A stretch of 5,428 bases of DNA, from positions 1-5,428 of the forward strand of contig PACG01000109.1 of assembly GCA_002699335.1 (NCBI GenBank). The letters run 5' to 3'. Shown here piece after piece: positions 1 through 5,428 of this stretch. The notes under the pieces were generated by a model. That model searched no databases and was not told the origin of the DNA. It was given only the letters and a program-made list of their open reading frames with translations. This DNA comes from Candidatus Poribacteria bacterium. GTDB lineage: Bacteria; Poribacteria; WGA-4E; UBA9662. Both the position numbers and the translations under genes were made by a program. The stretch's first letter is position 1. The number at the start of each line of letters is the position of its first letter.

Positions 1-603
1 GAGAATTTTATCCAAAATGGTTTCGATCTAAGACATTTGATGCGTACAATCACTACCTCCCGGACATACCAGCAAAGCATTAAAACAAATCGCTGGAACC
101 AAGAAGACGAAATCAATTTTGCGCACGCAACCGCCAGGAGATTGACTGCAGAACAGATACTGGATGCAGTTTCTGTCGCTACTGGAAGCCAACCTAAGTT
201 TTCAGGTGTCCCCAAAGGATCCCGTGCGGTTCAGCTGCCCGACAGCAGCCTGGATGATGGCGGTTTTCTGAAGCTTTTCGGCCGGCCTGAACGCGAATCA
301 GTCTGTGAATGTGAAAGAACGACACAGGTCAGTTTATCACACGCACTCAACCTAATTAATGGTCCAACTATTGCCAATGCTATTATCGACCCGCAAGGCC
401 GCATCGTTCAACTGACAGAGAAAAAGATTGACAACCGCACTTTGGTTAAGGAAGTTTATTTGGCTACGCTTTGTCGCGTGCCAAGTGAAACTGAATCGGG
501 AAAAGCGGTTGATTATATCTCCAAAGCGGATTCTCAAGTTGAAGGTGCTCAGGATCTTTTGTGGGCCTTAATCAATAGCCCCTCATTCTTGTTTAATCGG
601 TAA
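1..603 (+). CDS. DUF1553 (PSD1) family protein, C-terminal part, 5' end outside window
   Basis: The frame is open from base 1, so this is a 3' fragment of 200 codons ending at TAA 601-603. An in-frame TTG at 37 and ATG at 40 are internal: the codons before them (NGFDLRHL, residues 6-13) already belong to the conserved DUF1553 motif that continues into MRTITTSRTYQ. Other family hallmarks follow: RRLTAEQILDAV (46-57), FLKLFGRPERESVCECER (89-106) with its conserved Cys-x-Cys, LNLINGP (116-122), LATLCRVP (154-161) and the C-terminal signature LLWALINSPSFLFNR (186-200). Full-length members are usually several hundred residues longer, are exported, and often carry an N-terminal cytochrome c-like domain followed by DUF1549; none of that is visible here. 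The molecular function of the family is not established. It lies 51 bases before a DUF1501 gene on the same strand, the usual arrangement. Family assignment is firm; function is unknown. Confidence 0.93.
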   Translation, partial: ENFIQNGFDLRHLMRTITTSRTYQQSIKTNRWNQEDEINFAHATARRLTAEQILDAVSVATGSQPKFSGVPKGSRAVQLPDSSLDDGGFLKLFGRPERESVCECERTTQVSLSHALNLINGPTIANAIIDPQGRIVQLTEKKIDNRTLVKEVYLATLCRVPSETESGKAVDYISKADSQVEGAQDLLWALINSPSFLFNR

Positions 604-640
604 AGTATTCACTCAAACTTTCTAACACCATAGGAACCAA

Positions 641-646
641 AAGGAG
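641..646 (+). promoter_or_regulatory. Shine-Dalgarno site of the DUF1501 gene
   Basis: AAGGAG sits eight bases before the ATG at 655. This is good spacing for a ribosome binding site and supports that start. The 51-base gap 604-654 shows no convincing promoter or terminator, which fits cotranscription with the upstream DUF1553 gene. Confidence 0.75.
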
Positions 647-654
647 ATAAGACA

Positions 655-2100
655 ATGTTATCAATTCCAGGTAAGCGAGCTAGGTTATGTGACGGGGTTT
701 CTAGACGAGAGTTTCTCAGGGTCGGAGGAACTGCGATGCTTGGTATAAGTCTGCCGCAGATTTTAGCGCTCCAAGCCAAGGCGAATACAATTGCTACCCC
801 CTCTCGAGCGCTTAACGGTTTTGGCAAAGCAAAATCGGTAATTCTAATGTTTTTACAGGGTGGCCCCAGTCATATAGATATCTGGGATCCCAAGCCGGGT
901 GCACCCTCAAATGTCCGTGGCGAGTTCAAACCGATCAAGACAAATGTACCCGGTATCTGGCTATCTGAAACTATGCCGCGTTTGGCCAAGCAGATGGACA
1001 AGGCAACATTAATTCGCTCTGTCAGTTACACGCCTGTGGGTCTGTTTAATCATACTGCGGCCATGTATCAAATGGTAACAGGTTCTACGCCGGATAAAGT
1101 TGCGCCTTCCGGCCAACTGGATCCCCCGTCACCCAAAGACCATCCCAACGTGGCTTCTCATATTGCCAAGTTTCTTCCACCCGATGTGCCGATGTTAGCC
1201 GGTGTTCAACTGCCACGTCCAATGCAGGAAAGCAACATTATCGGCAAAGGCGGAACCGGCGGTTTTCTCGGTCGAGCGTACGACCCATACTTTTTCTTTC
1301 AGGATCCAAATAAGGAAGTAACACTGGATGAATTGAGCCTCAGGAAAGAAATCCCTGCTGCTCGAATGAAACGTCGGGCAACCCTCCTTGAGACGGTCAA
1401 TGCCGCAATGCCGGAACTTGAAAAGGTGGCTGATTCTTACGCTTTAAACGAATATTATGAAAAGGCCTATGACCTCATACTTTCTGAACGTGCCAGAAAT
1501 GCATTCGACTTAACGCAGGAAACGGATGAGATGCGTGACCGTTATGGCCGACACACTTTTGGTCAAAGTGTATTGCTCGCTCGCCGGCTGATTGAAGCTG
1601 GTACTCGCTTCGTTCAAGTGAATTGGCCATCAGTTGCAAACGGAGATCCCAATACAACTGCATGGGATACTCATGCGGCTAATTTTGGTCCACTGAAGGA
1701 CCTACACTGTCCAAAACTGGATAGTGCCGTCTCATCATTGTTAGATGACTTAGATCAGCGTGGTTTGTTGGATGAGACACTTGTTCTTGCTATCGGGGAG
1801 TTCGGTAGATCGCCAAGATTAGGTGTCAGTACTTCAGGTAATAGTAATTCTCCTGATGGTCGGGATCATTGGCCTTACTGTTACACTGGATTAATTGCTG
1901 GCGCAGGTGTCCAAAGAGGAAAAGTCTACGGAAAATCAGACGCAACAGGTTCAACACCTCTAGAAGATCCTGTACATCCAAGGGACATTCTGGCTACGGT
2001 TTATCATACTTTGGGCATTGATCCAAAAACTGAAGTTTTGAACCATATTGACCAACCAAGAGAGCTGGTTAATGGTGATCCTATTCTGGGGCTTTTATAA
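655..2100 (+). CDS. DUF1501 family protein with Tat signal peptide
   Basis: This 481-residue protein is of normal length for the DUF1501 family, which has an alkaline-phosphatase/sulfatase-like fold. A twin-arginine signal is visible: SRREFL (16-21), then a hydrophobic stretch to about residue 39 and a likely signal peptidase site after AKA (41-43). It should therefore be exported folded by the Tat route, often a sign of a bound metal or cofactor. Family motifs in order are LQGGPSHIDIWDPKPG (67-82), RSVSY..VGLFNH (121-133), WDTH (337-340), GEFGRSP (381-387), GRDHWP (402-407) and HPRDILATVYHTLGID (441-456). The Asp/His residues in these motifs are the candidate metal ligands, by analogy with the fold. 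The start is supported by AAGGAG eight bases upstream. The stop TAA is followed one codon later by a second in-frame TAA (2104-2106). The gene sits between a DUF1553 gene and a TIG/PPC repeat-protein gene, so it probably belongs to one operon. Enzymatic activity and substrate are unknown; a hydrolase acting on sulfate or phosphate esters is an inference from the fold only. Confidence 0.95.
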   Translation: MLSIPGKRARLCDGVSRREFLRVGGTAMLGISLPQILALQAKANTIATPSRALNGFGKAKSVILMFLQGGPSHIDIWDPKPGAPSNVRGEFKPIKTNVPGIWLSETMPRLAKQMDKATLIRSVSYTPVGLFNHTAAMYQMVTGSTPDKVAPSGQLDPPSPKDHPNVASHIAKFLPPDVPMLAGVQLPRPMQESNIIGKGGTGGFLGRAYDPYFFFQDPNKEVTLDELSLRKEIPAARMKRRATLLETVNAAMPELEKVADSYALNEYYEKAYDLILSERARNAFDLTQETDEMRDRYGRHTFGQSVLLARRLIEAGTRFVQVNWPSVANGDPNTTAWDTHAANFGPLKDLHCPKLDSAVSSLLDDLDQRGLLDETLVLAIGEFGRSPRLGVSTSGNSNSPDGRDHWPYCYTGLIAGAGVQRGKVYGKSDATGSTPLEDPVHPRDILATVYHTLGIDPKTEVLNHIDQPRELVNGDPILGLL

Positions 2101-2115
2101 CTATAAACCTATAGA

Positions 2116-4461
2116 ATGCAGAATTCCCCAAGTAAAATTGCGTTCTTAAGTTGTGTTCTGTTGTGCTTGGTAATTCCAATTTGTTCAACTCGAGCACAAG
2201 CACTTCCACAGTTCACTTCGGTTACGCCGGTTGCTGGCCAGCGTGGGACAACAGTTGAAGTTGTACTACAAGGCCAAAATCTTAATCAGATAACGGAAAT
2301 TTTGTTTGATGGTTCAGGAATTTCTGCTGAACTTAAACATGCTGCTGCCCAGCCGTTTGTCCGCTTTAATGGGCAGGGAATATTAGGGAAAATCCCAACT
2401 GATAGTCGTTTCACTGCTCAGATTACGATAGATCCATCCACCCCAGCCGGTGCTCAGAACCTTCGCCTTGTGACTGCAAATGGTGTATCTAACCCACAAC
2501 GTTTCATTGTCAGCGATCTGCCTGAGATTGCCGAGACTGAACCCAATTCAACTATTGATCAGGCCAATATGCTGGCACTGCCTGCAGTCGTTAATGGTGT
2601 CATCGCAAGCACAGACGATCTAGATCTATTTAGGTTTTCAGCGGAAAAAGATCAGAGGCTAATCTGCGATGTACACGCATCAAGACTCGGATCTCCACTC
2701 GATTCTCTGCTCACGCTTTTCGATCCTGAAGGGAAGGAGGTTATCAGTAACGATATCAGCAATGGTTTGGATTCTTTGATTGATTACACTATCCAAGTCT
2801 CAGGGGATTATGTGTTACAGATTCGCGATCTACGTTATAAAAGCGGCAACGATTTTTTTTACCGCATCAGGGTCGGGGAGTTGCCTTATCTGGACACTAT
2901 CTTTCCACTTGGAGGAGAGCGTGGCACGGAAAGTGCCGTGTCCGTCACTGGTCGGAATCTTGGACCAATTGAGACGATTCAAATGTCGATTTCACCGGAC
3001 ACACTACTAGGTGCTCATGAAATGCGTGTCGTAAATGCAGCCGGGATTTCAACGAATCCCCATGCTTTCGTAGCCGGGAATCTAAAAGAGATGCCTGAGC
3101 AAGAACCAAATAACGGAGCAGATCAAGCGAATATTGTTGAAATACCTGTCGTTGTGAACGGAACAATTAACCAGAAAGAAGATATTGATTGTTTCTCTCT
3201 TCAAGCCCTACCAGGGACGAGACTTATTTTTGAAGTCAACGCACACCGATTAGGATCCCAGTTAGATGCCCTATTATCACTTTTTGACTCCACAGGTAAA
3301 CAATTAAATATTAGTGATGATGTTATTGGCGCGGAATCTCGAATCGATTTCAGTTTTCCCAAAGAAGACAAATACGTAATTTCGATTCGGGATCTTAATA
3401 ATCAAGGTGGAATCAATTTCCCTTATCGGCTCAGCATTGCACCGTTGCAACCAGATTTCAGATTAACTGTAACACCTGATAATCTTCGTGTTGCTCGAGG
3501 AGGTACAACAAATTTAACTGTTTCCATCAGTCGGGTTGATGAGTTTCGTGAAGCTGTCAGTTTATATTTCTCTGGATTTCCACAGGATTTTGATGTAAGC
3601 CCAGTTCTAATCGGACCAGATCAAACACAAACTCAGGTGACCATCACCGCGCTAATATCAGCCGATCTAGGCTTGGTCAAAACCGTGGCTTGGGGACGCG
3701 GATCAATTCATCATAACATAGTTGAACGACACTCCACCCCAGTATACTTGACCGTGGTAGACCAACCGAAATTCACTTTGAAAGCGATAGATCCTAGCAT
3801 ACACGTGATACAGGGGAAATCAGCATCACTACACGTTTTAGCAATTCGAGATAGAAACTTTAATAAACCGATTAACCTCTCTGTAGTCGGCTTGCCAGCA
3901 AATATGAGTGCCTCGGATACCTCAATACCAGTAGGAGAAAACCGTGCGGTTATTACTTTCACTACAGCTGACTTTGGTCAGGGACGCATCGGACTTGATC
4001 TCGTAACTCAGGTACCTTCAGTTGGAACACACCAAATTGTGGTGAATGGAACTGCATCAGTTGAGAACGAAGCCCATACACAATCAACAGTTGCAATTCC
4101 GCTTATTATAGCTGAAGCCCCCTTTATTCTGAATGTTGCTCCTGTTAAGCAGAGCTTTCTTTTTCCAAAGTCAGCCAGTGCTGATAGCCCCGTCGAGATT
4201 AATGCCGAAATTATTATTGATGTCGTTCGTCAGGGAGGATTTAGCGATAAGATAGATCTTTTTCCCATTGGATTTCCCGAAGGGTTAATCGGAACTCTTC
4301 CGAGCATTTCCCTTCGGGAAACTAGATCTAAGATCACATTAACGGCAACTGAGGAGATGGATCTAGGCACTTATGATATCAAGTTATTAGGTACAGCACC
4401 TGTCAACAATCAGCAGTTCGAACAGGAAACACCAACAATTACCATAAAGGTTATTGATTAA
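2116..4461 (+). CDS. Secreted repeat protein: TIG-PPC-TIG-PPC plus three Ig-like domains
   Basis: This 781-residue protein has a Sec signal peptide: Lys7, hydrophobic core about 8-22, likely cleavage after AQA (27-29). Domains in order are TIG/IPT 1 (32-132), PPC 1 (136-255), a shortened TIG 2 (256-319), PPC 2 (322-443) and three Ig-like beta repeats (about 447-548, 551-667, 669-781). Both PPC domains open with E-x-EPN..-DQAN and share V(V)NG, HRLGS/SRLGS, LD.LL.LFD and IRDL. PPC (pre-peptidase C-terminal) domains often accompany secreted proteases, but no protease domain is present. The protein ends directly on the last Ig strand, with no transmembrane helix, sorting motif or obvious type IX tail, so how it is retained is unclear. 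ATG 2116 is the first start after an in-frame TAA at 2104-2106. It is 15 bases from the DUF1501 stop and has no visible Shine-Dalgarno, so translation may depend on the upstream gene. The role is probably binding or scaffolding at the cell surface or in the periplasm, perhaps with the DUF1501 partner. This is inferred from architecture and context. Confidence 0.92.
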   Translation: MQNSPSKIAFLSCVLLCLVIPICSTRAQALPQFTSVTPVAGQRGTTVEVVLQGQNLNQITEILFDGSGISAELKHAAAQPFVRFNGQGILGKIPTDSRFTAQITIDPSTPAGAQNLRLVTANGVSNPQRFIVSDLPEIAETEPNSTIDQANMLALPAVVNGVIASTDDLDLFRFSAEKDQRLICDVHASRLGSPLDSLLTLFDPEGKEVISNDISNGLDSLIDYTIQVSGDYVLQIRDLRYKSGNDFFYRIRVGELPYLDTIFPLGGERGTESAVSVTGRNLGPIETIQMSISPDTLLGAHEMRVVNAAGISTNPHAFVAGNLKEMPEQEPNNGADQANIVEIPVVVNGTINQKEDIDCFSLQALPGTRLIFEVNAHRLGSQLDALLSLFDSTGKQLNISDDVIGAESRIDFSFPKEDKYVISIRDLNNQGGINFPYRLSIAPLQPDFRLTVTPDNLRVARGGTTNLTVSISRVDEFREAVSLYFSGFPQDFDVSPVLIGPDQTQTQVTITALISADLGLVKTVAWGRGSIHHNIVERHSTPVYLTVVDQPKFTLKAIDPSIHVIQGKSASLHVLAIRDRNFNKPINLSVVGLPANMSASDTSIPVGENRAVITFTTADFGQGRIGLDLVTQVPSVGTHQIVVNGTASVENEAHTQSTVAIPLIIAEAPFILNVAPVKQSFLFPKSASADSPVEINAEIIIDVVRQGGFSDKIDLFPIGFPEGLIGTLPSISLRETRSKITLTATEEMDLGTYDIKLLGTAPVNNQQFEQETPTITIKVID
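2209..2880 (+). repeat. Protein-level repeat unit 1: full TIG plus PPC domain
   Basis: Residues 32-255 of the secreted repeat protein. The TIG part begins FTSVTPVAGQRGTTVEVVLQGQNL and ends at the NGVSNPQRFIV strand. The PPC part begins LPEIAETEPN and ends FFYRIRV. A hand alignment of PPC 1 (from residue 138) with PPC 2 (from residue 325) needs no gaps over about 117 residues and gives roughly 44% identity. The two units therefore come from an old duplication; the DNA has diverged too far to look like a recent repeat. Confidence 0.8.
2881..3444 (+). repeat. Protein-level repeat unit 2: shortened TIG plus PPC domain
   Basis: Residues 256-443. The TIG part opens LDTIFPLGGERGTESAVSVTGRNL like unit 1, but passes within a few residues to the late segment MSISPDTLLGAHEMRVVNAAGIS, which matches ITIDPSTPAGAQNLRLVTANGVS of unit 1. 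About 37 residues present in TIG 1 are absent. The PPC part (from about residue 322) is complete and ends FPYRLSI. Confidence 0.75.
3454..4458 (+). repeat. Three divergent Ig-like beta-sandwich repeats
   Basis: Residues 447-548, 551-667 and 669-781 share a pattern: an opening strand (DFRLTVTP, KFTLKAIDP, FILNVAP), a gap, an I/V-x-R/V-x-x-x-F segment, then a strand ending in a G(F/L)P turn (SGFPQDF, VGLPANM, IGFPEGL) and a late T-rich strand (TITALISADLG, ITFTTADFG, ITLTATEEMDLG). The middle repeat is longer by about 14 residues after TADFG. Such domains commonly follow PPC domains in secreted proteins of these phyla and probably act as stalk or binding modules. Confidence 0.65.
4273..4321. 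repeat. Perfect 12-bp inverted repeat with nested stem, inside the repeat-protein gene
   Basis: The left arm TTTCCCGAAGGG (4273-4284) is the exact reverse complement of the right arm CCCTTCGGGAAA (4310-4321). Inside the 25-base spacer is a second perfect stem, TCGGAA (4289-4294) with TTCCGA (4298-4303), closing on a three-base loop. In RNA this would form a long hairpin of 12 bp, an asymmetric internal loop (4 and 6 bases) and 6 bp. It encodes residues 720-736 in the third Ig-like repeat, about 140 bases before the stop codon. No T-run follows on either side, so it does not resemble an intrinsic terminator. Confidence 0.85.
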
Positions 4462-4636
4462 CAGAATTAATCATCCGTAGAGAAATTTCCAAAAGCCGCG
4501 TTGAACAGGAAAAAACCTTGCAAATGAGGCTTGGGTGTATACGGAAACAAACGGCATTCTTGCTCGTAATGCCTTGACCGGGTGTAGAGAAGAAGGTTCG
4601 CCATGCTGTCTTACTATTTGACGAATGGGGTATACT
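4462..4636. other. Convergent intergenic spacer
   Basis: This 175-base spacer separates the 3' ends of the repeat-protein gene and the oxidoreductase gene. A second in-frame TAA (4468-4470) follows the plus-strand stop. No tRNA-like fold, open frame with a start and Shine-Dalgarno, or convincing promoter is visible. GTATAC occurs twice (4537-4542 and 4630-4635), which is probably chance. One terminator-like hairpin is listed separately. Confidence 0.7.
4545..4573 (-). terminator. Possible weak intrinsic terminator of the oxidoreductase gene
   Basis: Read on the minus strand, GGCATT (4573-4568) pairs perfectly with AATGCC (4558-4553) across a nine-base loop, followed by GTTTGTTT (4552-4545). 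This lies about 64 bases past the TAG stop of the oxidoreductase gene. The stem is only six bp and the T-tract is interrupted, so it would be weak. There is no T-tract on the plus strand, so it would not serve the operon from the other side. Confidence 0.35.
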
Positions 4637-5428
4637 CTAGCTTTTCAATAGATCGGGCAAATCAAGGACGACCTCACGCCCAAGATCGGTTGACCGATAA
4701 ATAGCATCGAAGATCAGGTTAGTATAGAGAAATGTGTCAGCCGGAACCGGGGAGGGTAACCCGTGTGCAATAGCCTGGGCAAACTGCTTAATCTCATAGT
4801 CGATGTCGATTGAGCCCGGTGGCAGATCCGTTGGCGTTAACTCGGCTAGATTGCTATATCCACCATGCATCAGACGTAACCTGGGGTTCGAAAAAGGGTA
4901 GATCTCAGTGCTACCACGACTGCCAGCGATCCGTACCTGCCACTGCTCCTTGAAATTGATGGCCCAGGAATGGGCAAAAAAGAGTGTCATCCCCTCTTCA
5001 AAACGGACTAACGCTGTACCGAAATCTTCCACGTTAAATCGTTCTGCCTCCCAACCCCCATCGGGTGAGTGGCCGAATATGTTAGCGGAGGTGCCAGAGA
5101 CCGAAACAGGCGTCGGGTGCCCCATTAAGTACAGAGCGGTATCGAGGGTGTAGACGCCGTTATCCATAAAGGCCCCCCCACCAGCGGTCTCCTTTTGAAT
5201 AAAGGTTCGGCCGGGAATTCCCCTGTGTTGCCAACCGATCGCCTCGGTATAATAGATCTCTCCCAGTTTGTGGTCTTCAATAAAGGCTTTAGCGGCTAAG
5301 ACTTCAGGCATAAACCGCCATTTCATCCCAACCATCAGGATTCTATGGTTTTGGCGACTGGCTTTTACCATCTGAATCCCCTCTTCAGCCGTGGCCGCCA
5401 TCGGTTTCTCAACCAGGACATGTTTGCC
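4637..5428 (-). CDS. Gfo/Idh/MocA family oxidoreductase, C-terminal part, 5' end outside window
   Basis: The frame is open to the last base of the window, giving 263 codons that end at TAG (complement of 4637-4639). The first visible residues, GKHVLVEKPMAATAEEG, hold the EKP motif (7-9) whose lysine is the conserved catalytic/cofactor-site residue of this family. The Met at residue 10 (5401) is thus internal, and the missing N-terminus should contain the Rossmann GxGxxG NAD(P)-binding loop. Family members are usually about 330-390 residues long. Also visible are VGMKWRFMPEV (33-43), the AGGGAFMDNGVYTLD segment (82-96), IAGSRGSTEI (167-176) and the typical C-terminal helix region DYEIKQFAQAIAHGLPSPV to LIFDAIYRSTDLGREVVL. 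In the GGG..D.G.x..D motif the position often held by His is Tyr (Y93), as in glucose-fructose oxidoreductase-like members. The protein is cytoplasmic as far as can be seen. Substrate is unknown; sugars, inositols or related polyols are typical for the family. Confidence 0.93.
   Translation of the reverse strand, partial: GKHVLVEKPMAATAEEGIQMVKASRQNHRILMVGMKWRFMPEVLAAKAFIEDHKLGEIYYTEAIGWQHRGIPGRTFIQKETAGGGAFMDNGVYTLDTALYLMGHPTPVSVSGTSANIFGHSPDGGWEAERFNVEDFGTALVRFEEGMTLFFAHSWAINFKEQWQVRIAGSRGSTEIYPFSNPRLRLMHGGYSNLAELTPTDLPPGSIDIDYEIKQFAQAIAHGLPSPVPADTFLYTNLIFDAIYRSTDLGREVVLDLPDLLKS

Noticed and set aside
37..42. TTG/ATG as the start of the first gene
   Set aside because: The frame is open back to base 1, and the codons before it encode NGFDLRH, which is part of the conserved DUF1553 motif. 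The start lies outside the window.
2122..2184. Lipoprotein signal in the repeat protein (Cys13, Cys17 or Cys23)
   Set aside because: None of the cysteines has a proper lipobox (AFLSC, LVIPIC). The AQA site at residues 27-29 fits signal peptidase I better.
2620..2632. GATCTAGATC-type palindromes, also TAGATCTA near 4323-4330
   Set aside because: These are short palindromes inside coding sequence with no regular spacing or attached arms, as expected by chance in A/T-leaning DNA.
3711..3962. Antisense open frame of 83 codons within the repeat-protein gene
   Set aside because: It lies wholly inside a well-supported gene on the other strand and has no recognisable motif. The same holds for the other short open frames at 352-537, 609-827, 1475-1663, 2780-3010, 2945-3166 and 4908-5153.
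4553..4573. Bidirectional terminator in the convergent spacer
   Set aside because: Only the minus-strand reading has a T-rich tract after the stem. The plus-strand side continues TTGACCGGG, so it would not terminate the operon.
4618..4636. TTGACG and TATACT resembling a sigma-70 promoter
   Set aside because: The two boxes are only seven bases apart instead of about 17, and they would drive transcription antisense into the oxidoreductase gene.
5399..5401. ATG at 5401 (minus strand) as the start of the oxidoreductase
   Set aside because: The upstream codons GKHVLVEKP form the family's conserved EKP motif, so the methionine is internal and the gene continues past the window.

Overview
The window looks like chromosomal DNA from an environmental bacterium of the Planctomycetes/Verrucomicrobia/Poribacteria kind. 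I infer this from the gene set: a DUF1549/DUF1553 ('PSD1') protein, a DUF1501 protein and a secreted TIG/PPC repeat protein in a row, next to a Gfo/Idh/MocA oxidoreductase. These families are heavily expanded in those phyla and uncommon elsewhere. The sequence alone does not fix the genus or phylum.

Layout. Bases 1-603 (+) are the last 200 codons of a DUF1553 protein whose start lies before the window. After a 51-base gap with a good Shine-Dalgarno comes a DUF1501 protein with a Tat signal (655-2100, +). Fifteen bases later, with no visible Shine-Dalgarno, is a 781-residue Sec-exported adhesin-like protein (2116-4461, +). It has two TIG-PPC units followed by three Ig-like repeats. A 175-base convergent spacer (4462-4636) follows, holding one weak terminator-like hairpin on the minus strand. 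The rest (4637-5428, -) is the C-terminal 263 codons of a Gfo/Idh/MocA-type NAD(P)-dependent oxidoreductase that starts beyond the window end.

How the genes may work together. The three plus-strand genes are closely spaced, in one direction, and all have or are expected to have export signals, so they probably form one operon. Their products would act together outside the cytoplasmic membrane. DUF1501 proteins have an alkaline-phosphatase/sulfatase-like fold. DUF1549/DUF1553 proteins often carry a cytochrome c domain at the N-terminus, which cannot be seen here. PPC/TIG/Ig repeats usually bind or display rather than catalyse. The biological role of this set is not established. The oxidoreductase is divergently oriented relative to the cluster, has visibly higher G+C in spot counts, and is probably a separate transcription unit, perhaps for sugar or inositol-type metabolism.

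I found no mobile element, CRISPR array or RNA gene. The most unusual sequence-level signal is a perfect 12-bp inverted repeat, with a further nested 6-bp stem, inside the 3' end of the repeat-protein gene (4273-4321). The most unusual protein-level signal is a second TIG domain that lacks about 37 central residues relative to the first.
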